Part shown: in pieces, positions 49,396-61,849 of the stretch
Position numbering within the stretch: the stretch's first letter is position 1
How the letters are laid out: each line of letters starts with the position of its first letter
Assembly (NCBI RefSeq): GCF_029867415.1
Contig: NW_026705405.1
Span: forward strand, 124,001 to 188,000
Direction of reading: 5' to 3'
Source of the DNA: Vicia villosa
Taxonomy: Eukaryota; Streptophyta; Magnoliopsida; Fabales; Fabaceae
Length of the DNA: 64,000 nt
The notes under the pieces: generated by a model
What the model saw: the letters and a program-made list of their open reading frames with translations, nothing else
What the model was told of the DNA's origin: nothing
Databases searched by the model: none
Made by a program: the position numbers and the translations under genes

Positions 49396-50082
49396 AAAAT
49401 ATATTTATGAAAGTACACTGAGTTTTGAAATTTTTCACTATTAATCTTGTTATTTGAAATCTTGCACCCATCACTTTTCACAGTTTGCACCACAATGTTG
49501 TATCTGCTTTGAACATAAAAGCTGCTATAAGTGACAAGGTATGGACATAAGAAATTAATGTGTTTGTCTTTGCTACATCATGTGACAAGATAGAGAGAGA
49601 AATTTGAAGTGTTTGTTGCCACTATAATATTTATTTTGTGTAAAAAAAATCTACAACCTCTAATAACTAAGGAGTTATAGTTATATATAATATTATATTA
49701 TATTTGTTAAAATAAAAAAAATTGCGTTAAGAATGAGATCCATAAAAAAAATCAATTTCCAAGCTTATGTTATCACCACATTCCCAACAACATTGCACAT
49801 GAGTTAATAAAAGAAAATAATTACTAAGTCTTGTTGAAAATAATTATCTATATTACCAAAGATAATTTACTGTATAGATCGTATAATTCATTTATTTATC
49901 ATTCTTTAAAATCATATAATATAATTATCACTTAATTAAAATAAAAATTATTTATTGTTAAAAATAATATAACATAAAAATTAAACATAAAATATATTTT
50001 TTAAATGATTAAATAATTTACATTAAATACAACTATATCAAATAATATAATAAAATTCAGTTGTTTTAAAATGTATAATAAG

Positions 50083-50091
<9 letters not shown>
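49396..50091. other. AT-rich DNA, no feature
   Basis: No open frame, repeat border or RNA gene recognised. Confidence 0.4.

Positions 50092-50161
<70 letters not shown>
50092..50161. repeat. (TA)n microsatellite, about 70 bp
   Basis: Pure alternating TA. Confidence 0.97.
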
Positions 50162-50166
<5 letters not shown>

Positions 50167-51260
50167 ATATATAACCCTGGCTCGGCCACCTTATAATCAG
50201 AAAAAGTTTCAAAATAACAAAATATTTATTTTAAAACTTAGTTTGTAAACTATATTTAAAACAAAATTATGATTTTATATTTTTTTTATAATCAATATTT
50301 AAATTTAATAATAACAAAATATAATTAAAATTAATAGCAATGAAATTCATTAAAAACGATAGAATAATTTAGGTATATTAAAGCTATGTTTTAAAAAAGA
50401 AAAAAAACTGAAGATTTTATCATAGAAATATTTTTTAAAAAATGTTCATATATCAATTTTGAGATCTCATTAACATTTATTTATTTATTTATATAGTCGT
50501 TTTTTCTAAATTAGTAATAAAATATTTGATTTTTGTTTTAATTTTTTAGATCTAAACAAGTTAATAAAAAATATAAAATTTTAAATGTTTAAAAAAACAA
50601 TTTTTGGGTTGTTTTGTAAAAAAAAGTTGCAGAGACAAAGATGTGCAATTTGTAAGGATGGTTGAAAAGTGGGTTTCAAGGAAGTCGAAGAAAAATAAGA
50701 AAATTTTGAAAAGTGGTAGTTAAAAAAATCAGTATTGAAAAGTGGTGACAACATGTTGAATTTGGAGACCTAAAGCCCTTGAAATGGAAGAAGATTCGCA
50801 AGATCCACAGAAATTGATTTTGTAGATCTGGATCCATTTTTCCTTCTTTGTAGATCTGGATCTATTTTCTCTTCTTTGTAGATCTGATTTGTCAAAGATG
50901 AAGAACAAAAAAGCAATACATAATGAATGAAGATGGAAAAAAATTAAAATAAAACAAAAATTAAAGTTGATAAACAAAGAAACTGAAAAATACCTGAAGA
51001 TAATAGAAACGGAAAATCTCTTAAATAATGAAATTGAACCTGAAAATCAATCGAAATTAAAATTGTTAAACAAATACTATAAAGAAATTGAAAAAATGAA
51101 AGTAGCTGATGTAAAAATGAGATGAAAGAAAGAGAGGAGAAGGAGAAGTAAAACTGAGAAGAAAGAAAGTCTAAGTTGAATAGAAGCTTGTGCACTGGGA
51201 GTTGTTACATATCAAAATATTATAATATTATAATAAAGAATAGGAAAACTAAAAAGATGG
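50162..51260. other. AT-rich DNA with TTTGTAGATCTG repeats
   Basis: Three tandem copies of a CTTCTTTGTAGATCTG-type unit (about 50817-50890, period about 37 bp) resemble 5'-UTR sequence and could be captured host DNA in the Helitron. No protein is recognised. Confidence 0.4.
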
Positions 51261-51410
51261 ATTTTATTATGATAATTAAATAAATAATGTTTTGGAAAGT
51301 TGAGCATTTGATTTTATTATGATAATTAAATAAATAATGTTTTGGAAAGTTGAGCATTTGATTTTATTATGATAATTAAATAAATAATGTTTTGGAAAGT
51401 TGAGCATTTA
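51261..51410. repeat. Three perfect copies of a 50-bp tandem repeat
   Basis: The 50-bp unit beginning ATTTTATTATGATAATTAAA and ending TTGAGCATTT(G) starts at 51261, 51311 and 51361. The copies are identical apart from the last base. Confidence 0.97.
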
Positions 51411-52606
51411 AGTGAAATAAATAAAACGTATATTTGGTATCAATAAGGAAAAAGTTTGAGCATGCATAAGATACTTGTCTATTAGCCCATCCACGTGGCA
51501 AGTTGAGAAGCAAAAAGGGTGTTTTGGACTTTTCCAGACCATATAGTTTTCTTATATTGTAGATATTAACACACATGTTTCCTTCCCTATAGAATATCAG
51601 AACACTCGTTATTGTTAAAAACGTTGATTTATTACCTCCATTCTTCAAAATAACGAATATTAATATTGGATGCACCATCCAGTTCCGAAAATTATAAAAA
51701 TGCTGATGCTGGAAATCGAACCCGTGTGCAATTAACTTTATCCCTCGGAGTTGTAATATCCGAGATGATAAGGGATAACTTTTCATGACGCCCTTCGTTA
51801 GCTCGCTTGTGTAGCCGAGGTCAAACGCATTTCGGCTTCGACATTAGATGTGTTTTCTGTAGTAGTAGTAGTAGACATATGCATGCAAGTTTCTTTATAA
51901 ACACTAGAACATGTTGCAATAGCATGTAAGCAAGACACACAGACAGTTTTAAATTTTTCGCACTCGTACCACCCATATTTTAGGATGACTTTGTAAAATA
52001 TGATTGGTCATCCCTCATTGGGTGAAATTTTATTATATGGTTGATTTTTCTAATAGTTCTCTCAACCTATAATAGGTCGCCCTCACCAACACTATTATGG
52101 ACACGTTGCAAGAGCCCTTAAAGACATAATTCAATGGCTCGACAAGATTTATTTTTACTTGACTCCATCGTCTACCTCCATCAAATGATTTTTTCCATTG
52201 TTCTATTGAAATATTGTCTACTTACGTTAAAATTTGTGGTTGCAAGGGGCTGCACTGACCACTAAGCTATTTCTTTTTGTTGTTAAGATTCTTGCATCAA
52301 ACATATATAAGATAATTATTTTTGAAAACATATTTACTAAATATTTATTACATTATTTCTAAAACGTTAACTAAATATTTTCTAATATATTTTTAAATAC
52401 ATAATTTCTAAAACATATTTACTAATACATTTCTAAATCGTTAATTATATATTTATTACATAATTATTAAAACGTTAACTATATATTTACTAAATATTTC
52501 TAATACATCATTTCTAAAACATGTACTAATATATTTACTGAATATTTATTACATAATTTCTGAAAACATATTTATCATATAAATATGTATTTCACATTAA
52601 TAAGTA
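51411..52606. other. Intergenic DNA with possible SINE fragment
   Basis: At 52235-52275 the minus strand has AATAGCTTAGTGGTCAGTGC, where TAGCTTAGTGG fits the tRNA A-box consensus. A related piece, AAGTAGCTTAGTGGTAAGTG, lies at 53662 on the plus strand. No good B box is found. 52300-52590 is an array of ATATTTACTAAATA-like units. Confidence 0.4.
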
Positions 52607-52888
52607 CTCCCTCCGTCCCAAATTATAAGAGAAAAAAACAAAATCACGTTTATTAAGAAAAGTAAAAACACAATCATTTAATTTATGGTTTTCTTGAAAT
52701 AAAGTGTTTTGAAAAATGTAAAAAAAATTCTAATTGGTTGTTGGTTATAGAAATGATGAGAGAGAATGTAAGTTAAATGCAATTTGCATTTAATTTTACC
52801 TTGAAAGAAATGAAAGATGATTTCTTCTCTTATATTTTGGGACAAGAAAAATGCATTTTTTTTCTCTTATATTTTGGGACGGAGGGAG
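52607..52888. mobile_element. Stowaway-type MITE (282 bp)
   Basis: Ends CTCCCTCCGTCCCAAATTAT and ATTTTGGGACGGAGGGAG are inverted, with TA on both sides (52605-52606, 52889-52890). The right arm carries a second partial copy of the end (CTCTTATATTTTGGGAC at 52822 and 52863), a small internal duplication. Confidence 0.9.
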
Positions 52889-54407
52889 TATTTATTATAT
52901 AAATGCATAAATAAATACAAAATTTATAATATTTATAAATATTTTTTCAATTACATCATATTATATAAATATTTTTCAATTACATCATATTATATAAATA
53001 TTTTTCAATTACACTTTCATTTTAATTATATATTTCAATATTTTTTTTTTGAATCAAAAGGAACATATTAATTCAAAAAAAAAACAAAGATTACAAGGCA
53101 AACTCAAGGAATATATTTCAATATTTATTTTGAACTAAAATGTTAACTAACATATAATAAATAATTTTTTGATAAAAATATCTATTTTTAAATTATACTT
53201 TAATTTTAATCATATATTTCAGTATCTATAGAAGAAAATATTATTTCACATGGATTTAAAAAAATATAATAAATAATTAATTAAATATGAAATAAATATT
53301 TAATAAATTATAATATTTCAATAATTATAATTATTTATTTCAGTATTTATTATTTCAGTAATCATAATATTTCAAGTAATTATAATTATTCATTTTAAAA
53401 CATTATTTTAAAACATTGTAATTATTTAAATAATAAATTAATAATATTAAGCATATTAAAATGTTGGTAGAAATATTTATTTTAAAATTTCACTTTTATT
53501 ATAATTATATATTTCAAAAAGTATAATTTATTTGATGAAAATATACACTGTAAATTACACTCTTATTATAATTATAAATTACACTTTCAAAAATTTATTT
53601 GATGAAAAGTTTAATTGAAATATTATAATATATATAAATTTAAACAACAAAAGCAAGTAGCTTAGTGGTAAGTGTTGTCATTTGTCATCATGTGGTCTTG
53701 CTTTCATATTTAATCTTTTAACAACCAAACAATAAAATAATAATGAAAAATGCCACATGGAATTAAAATAAATAAATTATAATAAAAATGTCAACTAAGC
53801 CAGCGTCATTAAAAATAATAATACAAAAATTAAAAAAAATTGCCACGTCAATATTTATGATGATTGTATTTTTTGAGGGGTAAAATAGAGGAATCTTCAT
53901 ATGTTAGGGGGAGAATCCAAACTCTTTTTTTTACAGGGATTTTTCAAATCTCGCCCATATGACGAGTCAAAATTGCTATTATCCCAAAATATTATTGTTA
54001 CCATCTTGTAAGACCGCCATCATTAGTGTTCCTTTGTAGTTATTGTATAACTATATTCCATCAATTTGAACAATGGGTATGTAGGATAAAAAATATTTTA
54101 TTCATGGTTGAAAATATCCATAATATCTGATGGAAGATTTTGGTACCACCAATATATGTGTTGTCATTTGTATATGCAGATAGTGTCTCATTTAGAAGAT
54201 TTTGGCATCATTAGCATATGTATTTTTCGATTATTATTTGGTGTACTTCCCTTTCCTTTTATGAAGTCATGTTTTTCATTCAGGAGTAAGATTTGACTCT
54301 GAAATTGATTGAGCTTAAAATATATTTTGAGAGATGCATGTTGTTAACACGATGTTTGACAAGTTCAAAAGGAATGATGGTCAGGTAGATTCAAGGTTTG
54401 TCGAAAA
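52889..54407. other. AT-rich intergenic DNA
   Basis: Short local duplications (AATTACATCATATTATATAAATATTTTTC at 52950 and 52978) and a possible SINE 5' piece at 53655-53710. No genes. Confidence 0.45.
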
Positions 54408-55606
54408 GGTGTTGACGCAGTAAAGTAGCAAGCAAAAGTTTTGGAAGTATTACTCCAAGACTTATTGTGTCCACAGAGAACTGTGGAGGGAAAGAATGTC
54501 ATTCAATTGTTTCCTCGTTTTTGAGCTCGGGTTTAAATGAACTAAAAGTAAAACGTATAAATAGAAAAATAAATACATTCTTCAAAGAGAATAGAACTCT
54601 TTGGATTGAATTTCATCTATCTGTCAAATACTTAAAAATACTGATCAATTGTACTCAACCTAAATTACTCAATATCATCACGTACCGTCCACAACAGAGG
54701 TTATGTCTAACACATAGTTGAGATAACGGTCATATTGTTTCCTTGTGGATGTCTCACCCAACTAAATAACAGAGAGCATTAAGCGTCGACACTCGCGATG
54801 AATATTAAGCCTAACTCTACGTCTAGAGTTTAGAACATAACAGATATTCATTCAAGAACAAGATCAGAGAAGTATATGTCTATAACAACTCAAATCCCAA
54901 CAATAAAGCAAAAATAAGGAATCACTACATATACATACAAGATAAATAAACTACATACAATCCTCAACAAATGAAAAATACAAAGATCGTAAATATCGAT
55001 TTTTCCCACAAAATTCCACATCCTACTATCAATCATCAAGATGCATCATCCATTGTTGATTTCCTAAGCCTAATCTAACATAAGAATGGAATTGGGACAA
55101 AAACTCCCAAAACCATAACCTAACACTAATGAGGAAATGGAAATATAAACACAAAATTCCGTAGCTGCGATAAGCGAGCTCACCGCACTTAGTGGGTTTT
55201 CTTTTATCAATACATCAATCCTCCCTTAAGGAAAATATACGGGCTTGGAAAAGTAAGCGCGCTTAGCGAGCTGACCGTGCTAAGCAAGCATCAAAACTCA
55301 GCTCTGCCTCTAGAAGTGAAAAATGGTAGTGCGCTAGAGACCTGGCTTAGCTGTAGGATAATTGATTTTATTCTAAATTTGCGTATTTGAAGTCGTGTCT
55401 TTAACATTTTATTGCTCGAGGCTCCTATATGCATCAATACCTATAAAATAAATGAAAAACGATCAAACGGTACATAAATGAATCAAAAAATCAAAGAAGA
55501 CATGATATGTACAAATATAACGAAAACGTACGCATTCACGCAAGTTAAGGAAAAAGAGCCAATAAATGCGGTAAAACTATATACAAAAAAACTACAATTT
55601 GACACT
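54408..55606. repeat. LTR-like repeat with GC-rich dyads
   Basis: Begins near TGTTGACGCAGTAAAGTAGC, with GTGTCCACAGAGAACTGTGG at about 54470, and ends near AATTTGACACTTATGA. The layout parallels 11968-13321 (AGTGTACT.., then a 'cacagagact' type motif, later a GC-rich island). Here the island has GCGCGCTTAGCGAGCTGACC and repeated (T/C)AAGC(G/A)AGC units (55180-55290). Coding capacity absent. Borders are approximate. Confidence 0.45.
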
Positions 55607-56005
55607 TATGAAAAGGAAAATATTTAGGAGTTACAAGAGCTTATTTTTTGATAGTTCTAATAACAATGTGCCTAATGCTATTGATGTTGACTTGGTATCT
55701 TCCGCTTAAGATCGGTGAAGTATCTTATCATGGCTACAACTTCAAGAGTCGTTAACTTTTGTAACGAGGTGGTAAATATTGGTTTGTTATATAATGACTA
55801 CACTTAGATTAAGGCCTCTTGAACAAGTATACATATATCAAACATCGAAGATGAAGATGAAGATGATGTGTTGTTAGCACCCTGTGTAGAAGGAGAGAAA
55901 ACTTGTATGCAACAACCTCGAGTGGTGGACGTTTAGTACTTGTACTTCTATATGGTTGTGATAGTTTACTTTGGATCCAACATCCTTTTCACCATCTTTC
56001 ATGCT
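55607..56005. other. Unassigned intergenic DNA
   Basis: Possibly the start of the gypsy-type element whose gag lies at 56190. An GATGAAGATGAAGATGATG run occurs at 55847-55870. No clear ORF. Confidence 0.35.
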
Positions 56006-56007
56006 TA

Positions 56008-56152
56008 CTCCTTCCGTCTCATATTATAAGAAAATTCCACTTTTTAAGATTCGTTGAATAATTAATGTATCTGACCTATATATAAGTCAGATACAATAAT
56101 TATTCAACGAATCTAAAAAGGTGAAATTTTCTTATAATATGGGACAGAGTAG
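56008..56152. mobile_element. Stowaway-type MITE (145 bp, near-perfect hairpin)
   Basis: CTCCTTCCGTCTCATATTAT at the left pairs with ATAATATGGGACAGAGTAG at the right, and the arms continue pairing inward through AAGATTCGTTGAATAATTA and TCTGACCTATATATAAGTCAGA. TA flanks are present (56006-56007, 56153-56154). Confidence 0.85.
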
Positions 56153-56189
56153 TATGTATTAACTTATAAATATCGTCTCCTCCTAGCTT

Positions 56190-56864
56190 CGTCCCAATAG
56201 TTGGGCATTTGCTCAAAGATTCGAGAGATCCTTTGTGGGGGACTTTACATCACACCTAGAACATGCATGTTATTTTCATTCAACGAGACAAATGGAGTTA
56301 ACAGAGGAGGCTAGATTTTAGTAAGCGTCAATTTTAGCAAGATTTTTCTTACCTTTATTCCTCAAACTACAAGAACTGGAAGGAAAAATTTGTCTGAGTT
56401 TGAGGTGGTTCCAATTTCCCATAAGTTGTCTTTGAAGAAGAGGTACCCATATATTCCTTCTCTATTGGACTAGAGAACTCATGTCAATCCTAGGCTATAG
56501 TTATGATAAGCTTAGTGAAAGGGAGAAAGATAAATTTGATTTCCTAGAGCAAGTTTGAAGTACCGAGTGTGAGGATTTTACGGTGCATGAGGGAAATCCC
56601 CTAGTGCTTATGGATTTTTGGGTAAGTCTGTCTTTTTACTCACCTCCTCAAGTCATTGTTGAATCATTCATTTTTAACCATTTGATTTTATTTTTTGCAG
56701 AAAGAATGTCTATTCTTTCTATTATGGCTAGGAAACAGATAATGAAGAAGGCTAAGGCTAGAAGAGGCGAGGTGGGGCCTTTGAATACGAAAATTAACCC
56801 ATCCAACCTGTTGACAAGGACTTCAAAGAAAATAAAAAAAGCAGTAGAAGGAAAAACTATTTAA
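56190..56864 (+). pseudogene. Gypsy-type transposon gag N-terminal region with an intron
   Basis: Translated pieces read PNSWAFAQRFERS-like sequence, FFLPLFLKLQELEGKICLSL, a FPISC stretch, then LYWTREL and YDKLSEREKDKFDFLEQV. This order fits the plant 'putative gypsy type transposon' N-terminal domain. Next VHEGNPLVLMDFW is followed by GTAAGT (56622) and TTTTTGCAG (56700), and the frame resumes ERMSILSIMARKQIMKKAKARR, as in Ogre-like elements that contain a gag intron. Stops at 56316 and 56557 make it non-functional. Confidence 0.5.
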
Positions 56865-57084
56865 TGGCGTTCTCGTGCCTCTTGTATAGCTGCCTCTTAC
56901 AGTTGAAGATGGGAGGTCACCTTTACAAAAGGAGGACAATGTGAACATTAGAAAGGTTCATATAAATTGAGAAGCGTTTATCTCCATAAAAGGAAAGATT
57001 GGAAACTTTCAGGAAGAGGGTGTTACCTGCTCCTCCAAAGACGATTCTTAAACGTGTTCAGAAGGTTAAGAGAAATTTCATTTC
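56865..57084. other. Downstream of gag remnant
   Basis: Short segment with no recognised domain, probably more of the same gypsy-type element. Confidence 0.35.
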
Positions 57085-57286
57085 TAGAAGGCCAAAGCCC
57101 ACCCCGCCAAAATATAAATAAAAAAAGGCGGGTAAGCCCGCCGCCCGCCAACCCGCCATTTTGGTGGGGCGGGCATGACTTCTATGCCCATTTTACTTGG
57201 CGGGCATGCCCGCCCCGCTCGTTTTTTGGCGGGCATAAGGCGGGGCGGGCGGCGAGCGGTGCGGGCGGCCCGTTTTGCCACCCCTA
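57085..57286. mobile_element. GC-rich hAT-type fragment, same family as 4524-4871
   Basis: The right end TTTTGCCACCCCTA matches the family terminus. The left end TAGAAGGCCAAAGCCC is a decayed form. The inside is GGCGGGC/GCCCGCC units. No 8-bp duplication is visible (TTCATTTC left, ATCTTAAT right), so the copy may be rearranged or old. Confidence 0.72.
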
Positions 57287-57426
57287 ATCTTAATATTGTA
57301 CAATGATACAAATTATTTGTATGTTATATAATATATAATAACTTAAATTTATCTTTTAATTATTACAAGATATTTAAAATAAATATAATATCAAGTATAC
57401 GGTTGAACATCAACAACAACAACAAC

Positions 57427-57478
<52 letters not shown>

Positions 57479-57627
57479 TATTTAACCATTTTATTTAAAT
57501 ACGGACATACAAAATGTGATAAAAATAAAAGAGTTATGAAATACACTAAAACACTACTCATTTAATTAATATACACTACCAGCATAACAATATTATATAT
57601 TGTCAACTGTTATAGTCTTTAGATACT
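57287..57627. other. AT-rich DNA with (AAT)n microsatellite
   Basis: An ACA/AAT trinucleotide tract covers about 57409-57477. The rest is AT-rich without features. Confidence 0.8.
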
Positions 57628-57630
57628 TAA

Positions 57631-58268
57631 CAGTGTGTTTGGTTCGAGTGAAGTAAAGAAGAGAGAAGTTGAAGAGAGAGAGGTTGGAGAGAGAACCTTA
57701 TTTCTATGTGTTTGGTTTGAAGAAAAACAGGAATGAGAGAAGTAAAACATCTGGGACCCACGGCTTTTCCATTTCTTCGCAGAGGAGCAAAGAAAGAGCA
57801 GATAACATGATTATTGATTGGATTTGACTTATTTGCCCTTGTCTTCTTCCTAAATTTGATTGTCTATTTTTAAAATTGCAGACAAACTCTCTTCAATTAG
57901 AGCCACCCTCCATTCCAAATAAACTAAAGACATTACTTCCTATTAATCATATTATTTATTCAGTAAATTATTTCTCTCACATCTTAGTTGTTTTTTAAAT
58001 AAAAATTATGATTTTTTTCTTATTCTACATGAATTAAATTTGATAAAATAATGTAATTTTAAGTATATTTTTTATTAGATATTTTTAAACAAGGACTTTT
58101 TAGTCAATTCAAAAAAATGTTTAGTTTCTCTCTTCTCTATTTCTCCTCTCTTTCTCTTATATCAAACAATACTTCAGATCTATTATATTTCTCATCTCTT
58201 TCTCTCTTTTCACACTCTCTCTTATCAATTTCTCTCTTTACAACTTCTCTTTACAACCAAACACACCC
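57631..58268. mobile_element. PIF/Harbinger-like MITE (638 bp) with GTGTGTTTGGTT ends
   Basis: Left CAGTGTGTTTGGTTCGAG and right AACCAAACACACCC are inverted; subterminal GAGAGAGAAG and CTTCTCTCTC units continue the pairing. TAA flanks both sides (57628-57630, 58269-58271), the 3-bp duplication typical of PIF/Harbinger elements. No ORF of note. Confidence 0.75.
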
Positions 58269-58430
58269 TAAAAGATATTTGATTTTTATTTTAACTATTT
58301 TTAAAATAACGCATATAAATGATTGATCCATGGATGTTATAAAAATGTTAGTTATTACTTTTAAGGTAAAGAAACTTCAAATTAAAAAGACTTATGAGAT
58401 GCTAAAAAAATCAAACACGGTAGCAAACTA

Positions 58431-58968
58431 TTCTCTCCGTTTTTTATTATAAGTCGTTTTGGAAAAAAAATTGTATTTAAATATAAGTCGCTTTACAATT
58501 CCAATGAATAATTAATGCTACTTTTCCTATTATATCCTTAAATATTTATTATTCTCTCCTTTCAATTATATAAATTTATCTTCCTTATGTCATTAATGAA
58601 TGATAATTTTGTAAAAACCTTCATAATTTCTTATTTTCATACAACAATTATTATTTTTCTTAAACTGTGTGAAAAGTCTAAAACGACTTAGAGCATCTTC
58701 AATGGTGGTATTTTCTTTTGAGTTCTCCACCTAGACATGCCACATCATAGTACCATTGCATTGCAATACAACTATGAAAAAATTGTGGTACCCAATCAAA
58801 TTAGTTTATGAGGTAAAGTTGTGGGCCCAATAATAACTTTTTAGAATTATACAATCAAAATAAAAATTATAAAAATTATTTTAAGATGATGTGGCTAGTG
58901 GGACCCATAAAGAAGCCAAAAATGGGTTACACCATTGGAGATGCTCTTATAATAAAAAACGGAGGGAG
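58431..58968. mobile_element. Stowaway-type MITE split by another MITE
   Basis: Left TTCTCTCCGTTTTTTATTAT and right ATAATAAAAAACGGAGGGAG are inverted with TA flanks (58429-58430, 58969-58970). The arms include AAGTCGTTTT and AAAACGACTT. The element is interrupted at 58691-58946. Confidence 0.85.
58691..58946. mobile_element. PIF/Harbinger-type MITE nested in Stowaway MITE
   Basis: Ends GAGCATCTTCAATGGTGG and ACCATTGGAGATGCTC are inverted. A TTA duplication (58688-58690, 58947-58949) flanks it. 256 bp, no coding capacity. Confidence 0.88.
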
Positions 58969-58970
58969 TA

Positions 58971-59869
58971 CTACACAAGACAATAAGCTCGTTGGCACAC
59001 CAAACAGACCAATCAATAGACTCATTGAAACTATTAGACAAAGTTATTGTCATGGCTGCTTTCACGGTAATTCACTACAATGAAAGCTTTAAAGTGCTAT
59101 TAATGGCGTTTTGTTTTTTAGAGCGTTTATCACTCATTAACTGTGCCTTTGCATTGTATTGAATTGATGAAAGGGGCCTACAGTACGTGCACTATGATAT
59201 AATATTTGTACATATCAATCATTGGAAGGCAATGAATAAAAATGAACCCACCAACACTAAATTGCCACCCATTTTGACAAAGAAACAGTATTCAAACTTA
59301 AAATGCATGCTGTTTAGAATGGACAACTCCAGCTGTATGACAATTCCTGCATTTTTCATGCACTTTTTTTTTTTTTTGCATATGGTTTTTTTTTTCTGTG
59401 ATGCGTGGGAATAGAATCATATTTCAATTGTGTCCAATTGAGATTTGGAGGGACCATAGCATTGGTTCTCAATAAAAAAAATAGGGGCAAACGAAATTAA
59501 AGTTGTAGTGTACGTACCAAATAAGTAAGAGGAAGTCACCATTTGCGGCCATTTTTTCCAAAAATGAACGAACTTGTTTGGATGGTGTGGTAAAAGTAAG
59601 GCCATAGCAAGTTGTTAGAAGCTACTATAAGCTATTATAAGAGTGGGGTACAGGAAAAGCTCGTTCTTGTGACTAGACCCTTATTGGAGAGGAAAAACCT
59701 TAAAACACCGTTTTTCGAATTTATTTAGTGGAAGATAGCTTTGATCTTTGAAAGATATTAGGAATAAGATTAAGGCTTGGGATTATCGCTTGTCCTAGAT
59801 ATTGGGCCTTAAGCTCAATTCAGTCTCATGTAAGAAAATTTCTTTACAGTCGTGATGAAAACCCTTGCT
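58971..59869. other. Intergenic DNA, nothing recognised
   Basis: Open frames here (for example 58886-59083, which overlaps the MITEs, and 59187-59414) show no family resemblance. Confidence 0.45.
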
Positions 59870-60080
59870 GAAAATCTCAAAATACTTTTTGAAGATGTAT
59901 TTTTGAAAATACCTAAAAAAAAATGAGATTTTAGTTAATTCGAATATGCACCTTCGAAAACATCTAAAAATTAGGATTTTGGTTGATTCGGATATGCATA
60001 TCCGAAAAAACCCTAAAAAAATTGTCAGAGGTTTTTTCGGAATTAAAAAATTTGGGATATTGATTAATTCAGTGAGATAT
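59870..60080. repeat. Palindrome cluster related to PMD-element ends
   Basis: Repeated TTCGAATATGCACCTTCGAA-like units plus a perfect palindrome TTCGGATATGCATATCCGAA (59987-60006). They share the TTCGG..ATGCAT..CCGAA core with the subterminal motifs of the element at 1821-5330. Probably the end of a related, otherwise lost element. Confidence 0.55.
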
Positions 60081-61849
60081 CCTAAAATTGATATAATTTT
60101 TAAGTTATGAATATTAATAATGATTTTAAACTGTCCATATTTCTATTTTAATTCCAATTATAAATTAAAAAATAAAACTCATAAAAAATTTCATTATTTT
60201 TTGATAAATTTCATATTAATAATTAATAAAATTATAACTAATACATAACAATTATAATTATATAAAAAATAAATATATTAATAATTATTCAACAAAAATT
60301 TAAAATAAAAGAGATCAAGTAAGAATAAAATTATTTATTACTTTATTTATATTTTAATTCCAAATAACAGAAAAACATGTAATAAGAACAGTTCGTCTGT
60401 GATATTATATATCAGAGCGGCTCCACTAAAGATCCGAGTGAATAAGTAACTAAGAAGACATTGAAGTCGTAATCTACCTCAAACACTTACTCCTTAACCT
60501 GCTCGTGTGTACACCATAGGAGCACAAACACCACAATAAACAAAAGGGGGTTAGAATATTCTCAAAATATGTTAGTGGTGTAAAACAAAGTTAGGGTACC
60601 ATAATCACATAATCATCATATGCACACGCCATTTACAACAAATTATTAAACACGTATGGTATTCTGAGTCACTCAACCACATAATAATTACTCAATTACA
60701 TATGCAAACATGTATGCAAATGTACTCAACACCTCGACTCTATATACATGTGGTACCGTTATGGATATCACATGCCCATACTCGTTCCCAATCCCCTCTT
60801 CAGAACCAGAGCACACCAAAAATCACTATGAATCTCTTTTTAGAAACACTTCACCGATCTCTCACTAGAATATGCTACTCACTCCCGATCCACTCCGCTG
60901 GAATAGAGCACACCAAATCGAACTAAAGTCCGTACACCAAGATGCATGATTTTCAACAATAACCTAAACACCCCAAATATAATATGCATATATTCAACAA
61001 TGCTACATCAACAAATTTATCACCATTTATAATTTTCATATAATTTACATACGTAATTTACCAATTAATCATATAATAATCAATTAACTCATCATCAATA
61101 CTCAATTAACATCTAAATTCACCAATCTAGTCGATCACAACAATTAAAATTCTTTCATCATCATTAATCATCACATAATATTATATATAAGGAAAACAAC
61201 TAAATCACGCCTTTAATTGCATCTTTAGTCTCTTAGGGTCTCACCATGAGATAGTACTACACGTTAGCTTTCCAACGCTTCAAACCGCGTCTCAAGCAGA
61301 GTCACGGAACTCAAGTTACGATGAAAATAGTATTTTAATAAATTCAGCCTAATCGGCGGCAGTTGGAATGTCACCGTAGCTGACACTCGTCAACTCATTT
61401 GTGACACCCTAAACTGTTGCAAAACGCAGAATTTTTTGTTTTTTCATTATCGGAGGCCTTTCGAACCTCCAATTTCAATTCCGTAAAAAGCCATAAGCTC
61501 CAAATTCGACACACAATAATCATATAACAATTAAACAACAATCAATATAAGTTATACGAACCCAACATCAAAGAATCATCATTTTTCAAGGTTTTCAAGT
61601 AATGTTTTCAAAACTCCAAGCAAAAACAATGGCATCAAGCAATTTCAAAATTCAATCACCAATTCATGTATAAAATTCAACATATTACAGGGCACGAAAA
61701 TCACACATTAACATGATATATAACATGAATTTCTCATACACACATCAAAATACATAAAAACACAAAATTGATGGAATAACACCTAATGGAGGATGATGGC
61801 TCCTCTCCACCCATTATGCAATACACCCATAAAACCATATAACACATAA
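60081..61849. other. Probable LTR-retrotransposon non-coding DNA
   Basis: 60400-61700 has the less AT-rich, gene-free character of an LTR or leader (segments such as CACCATGAGATAGTACTACA and GCGTCTCAAGCAGAGTCACG), but no TG...CA borders are fixed. 60081-60400 is simple AT-rich DNA. Confidence 0.35.

Noticed and set aside
51376..51786. 136-aa minus-strand ORF near 51.4-51.8 kb
   Set aside because: Covers the 50-bp tandem repeats and shows no domain; composition is that of AT-rich non-coding DNA. A GGTTCGATTTCC at about 51715 on this strand resembles a tRNA B box, but no matching A box or tRNA fold was found.
53655..53720. Possible tRNA-derived SINE
   Set aside because: A good A box (TAGCTTAGTGG) but no credible B box, tail or duplication; kept only as a note in the intergenic entries.
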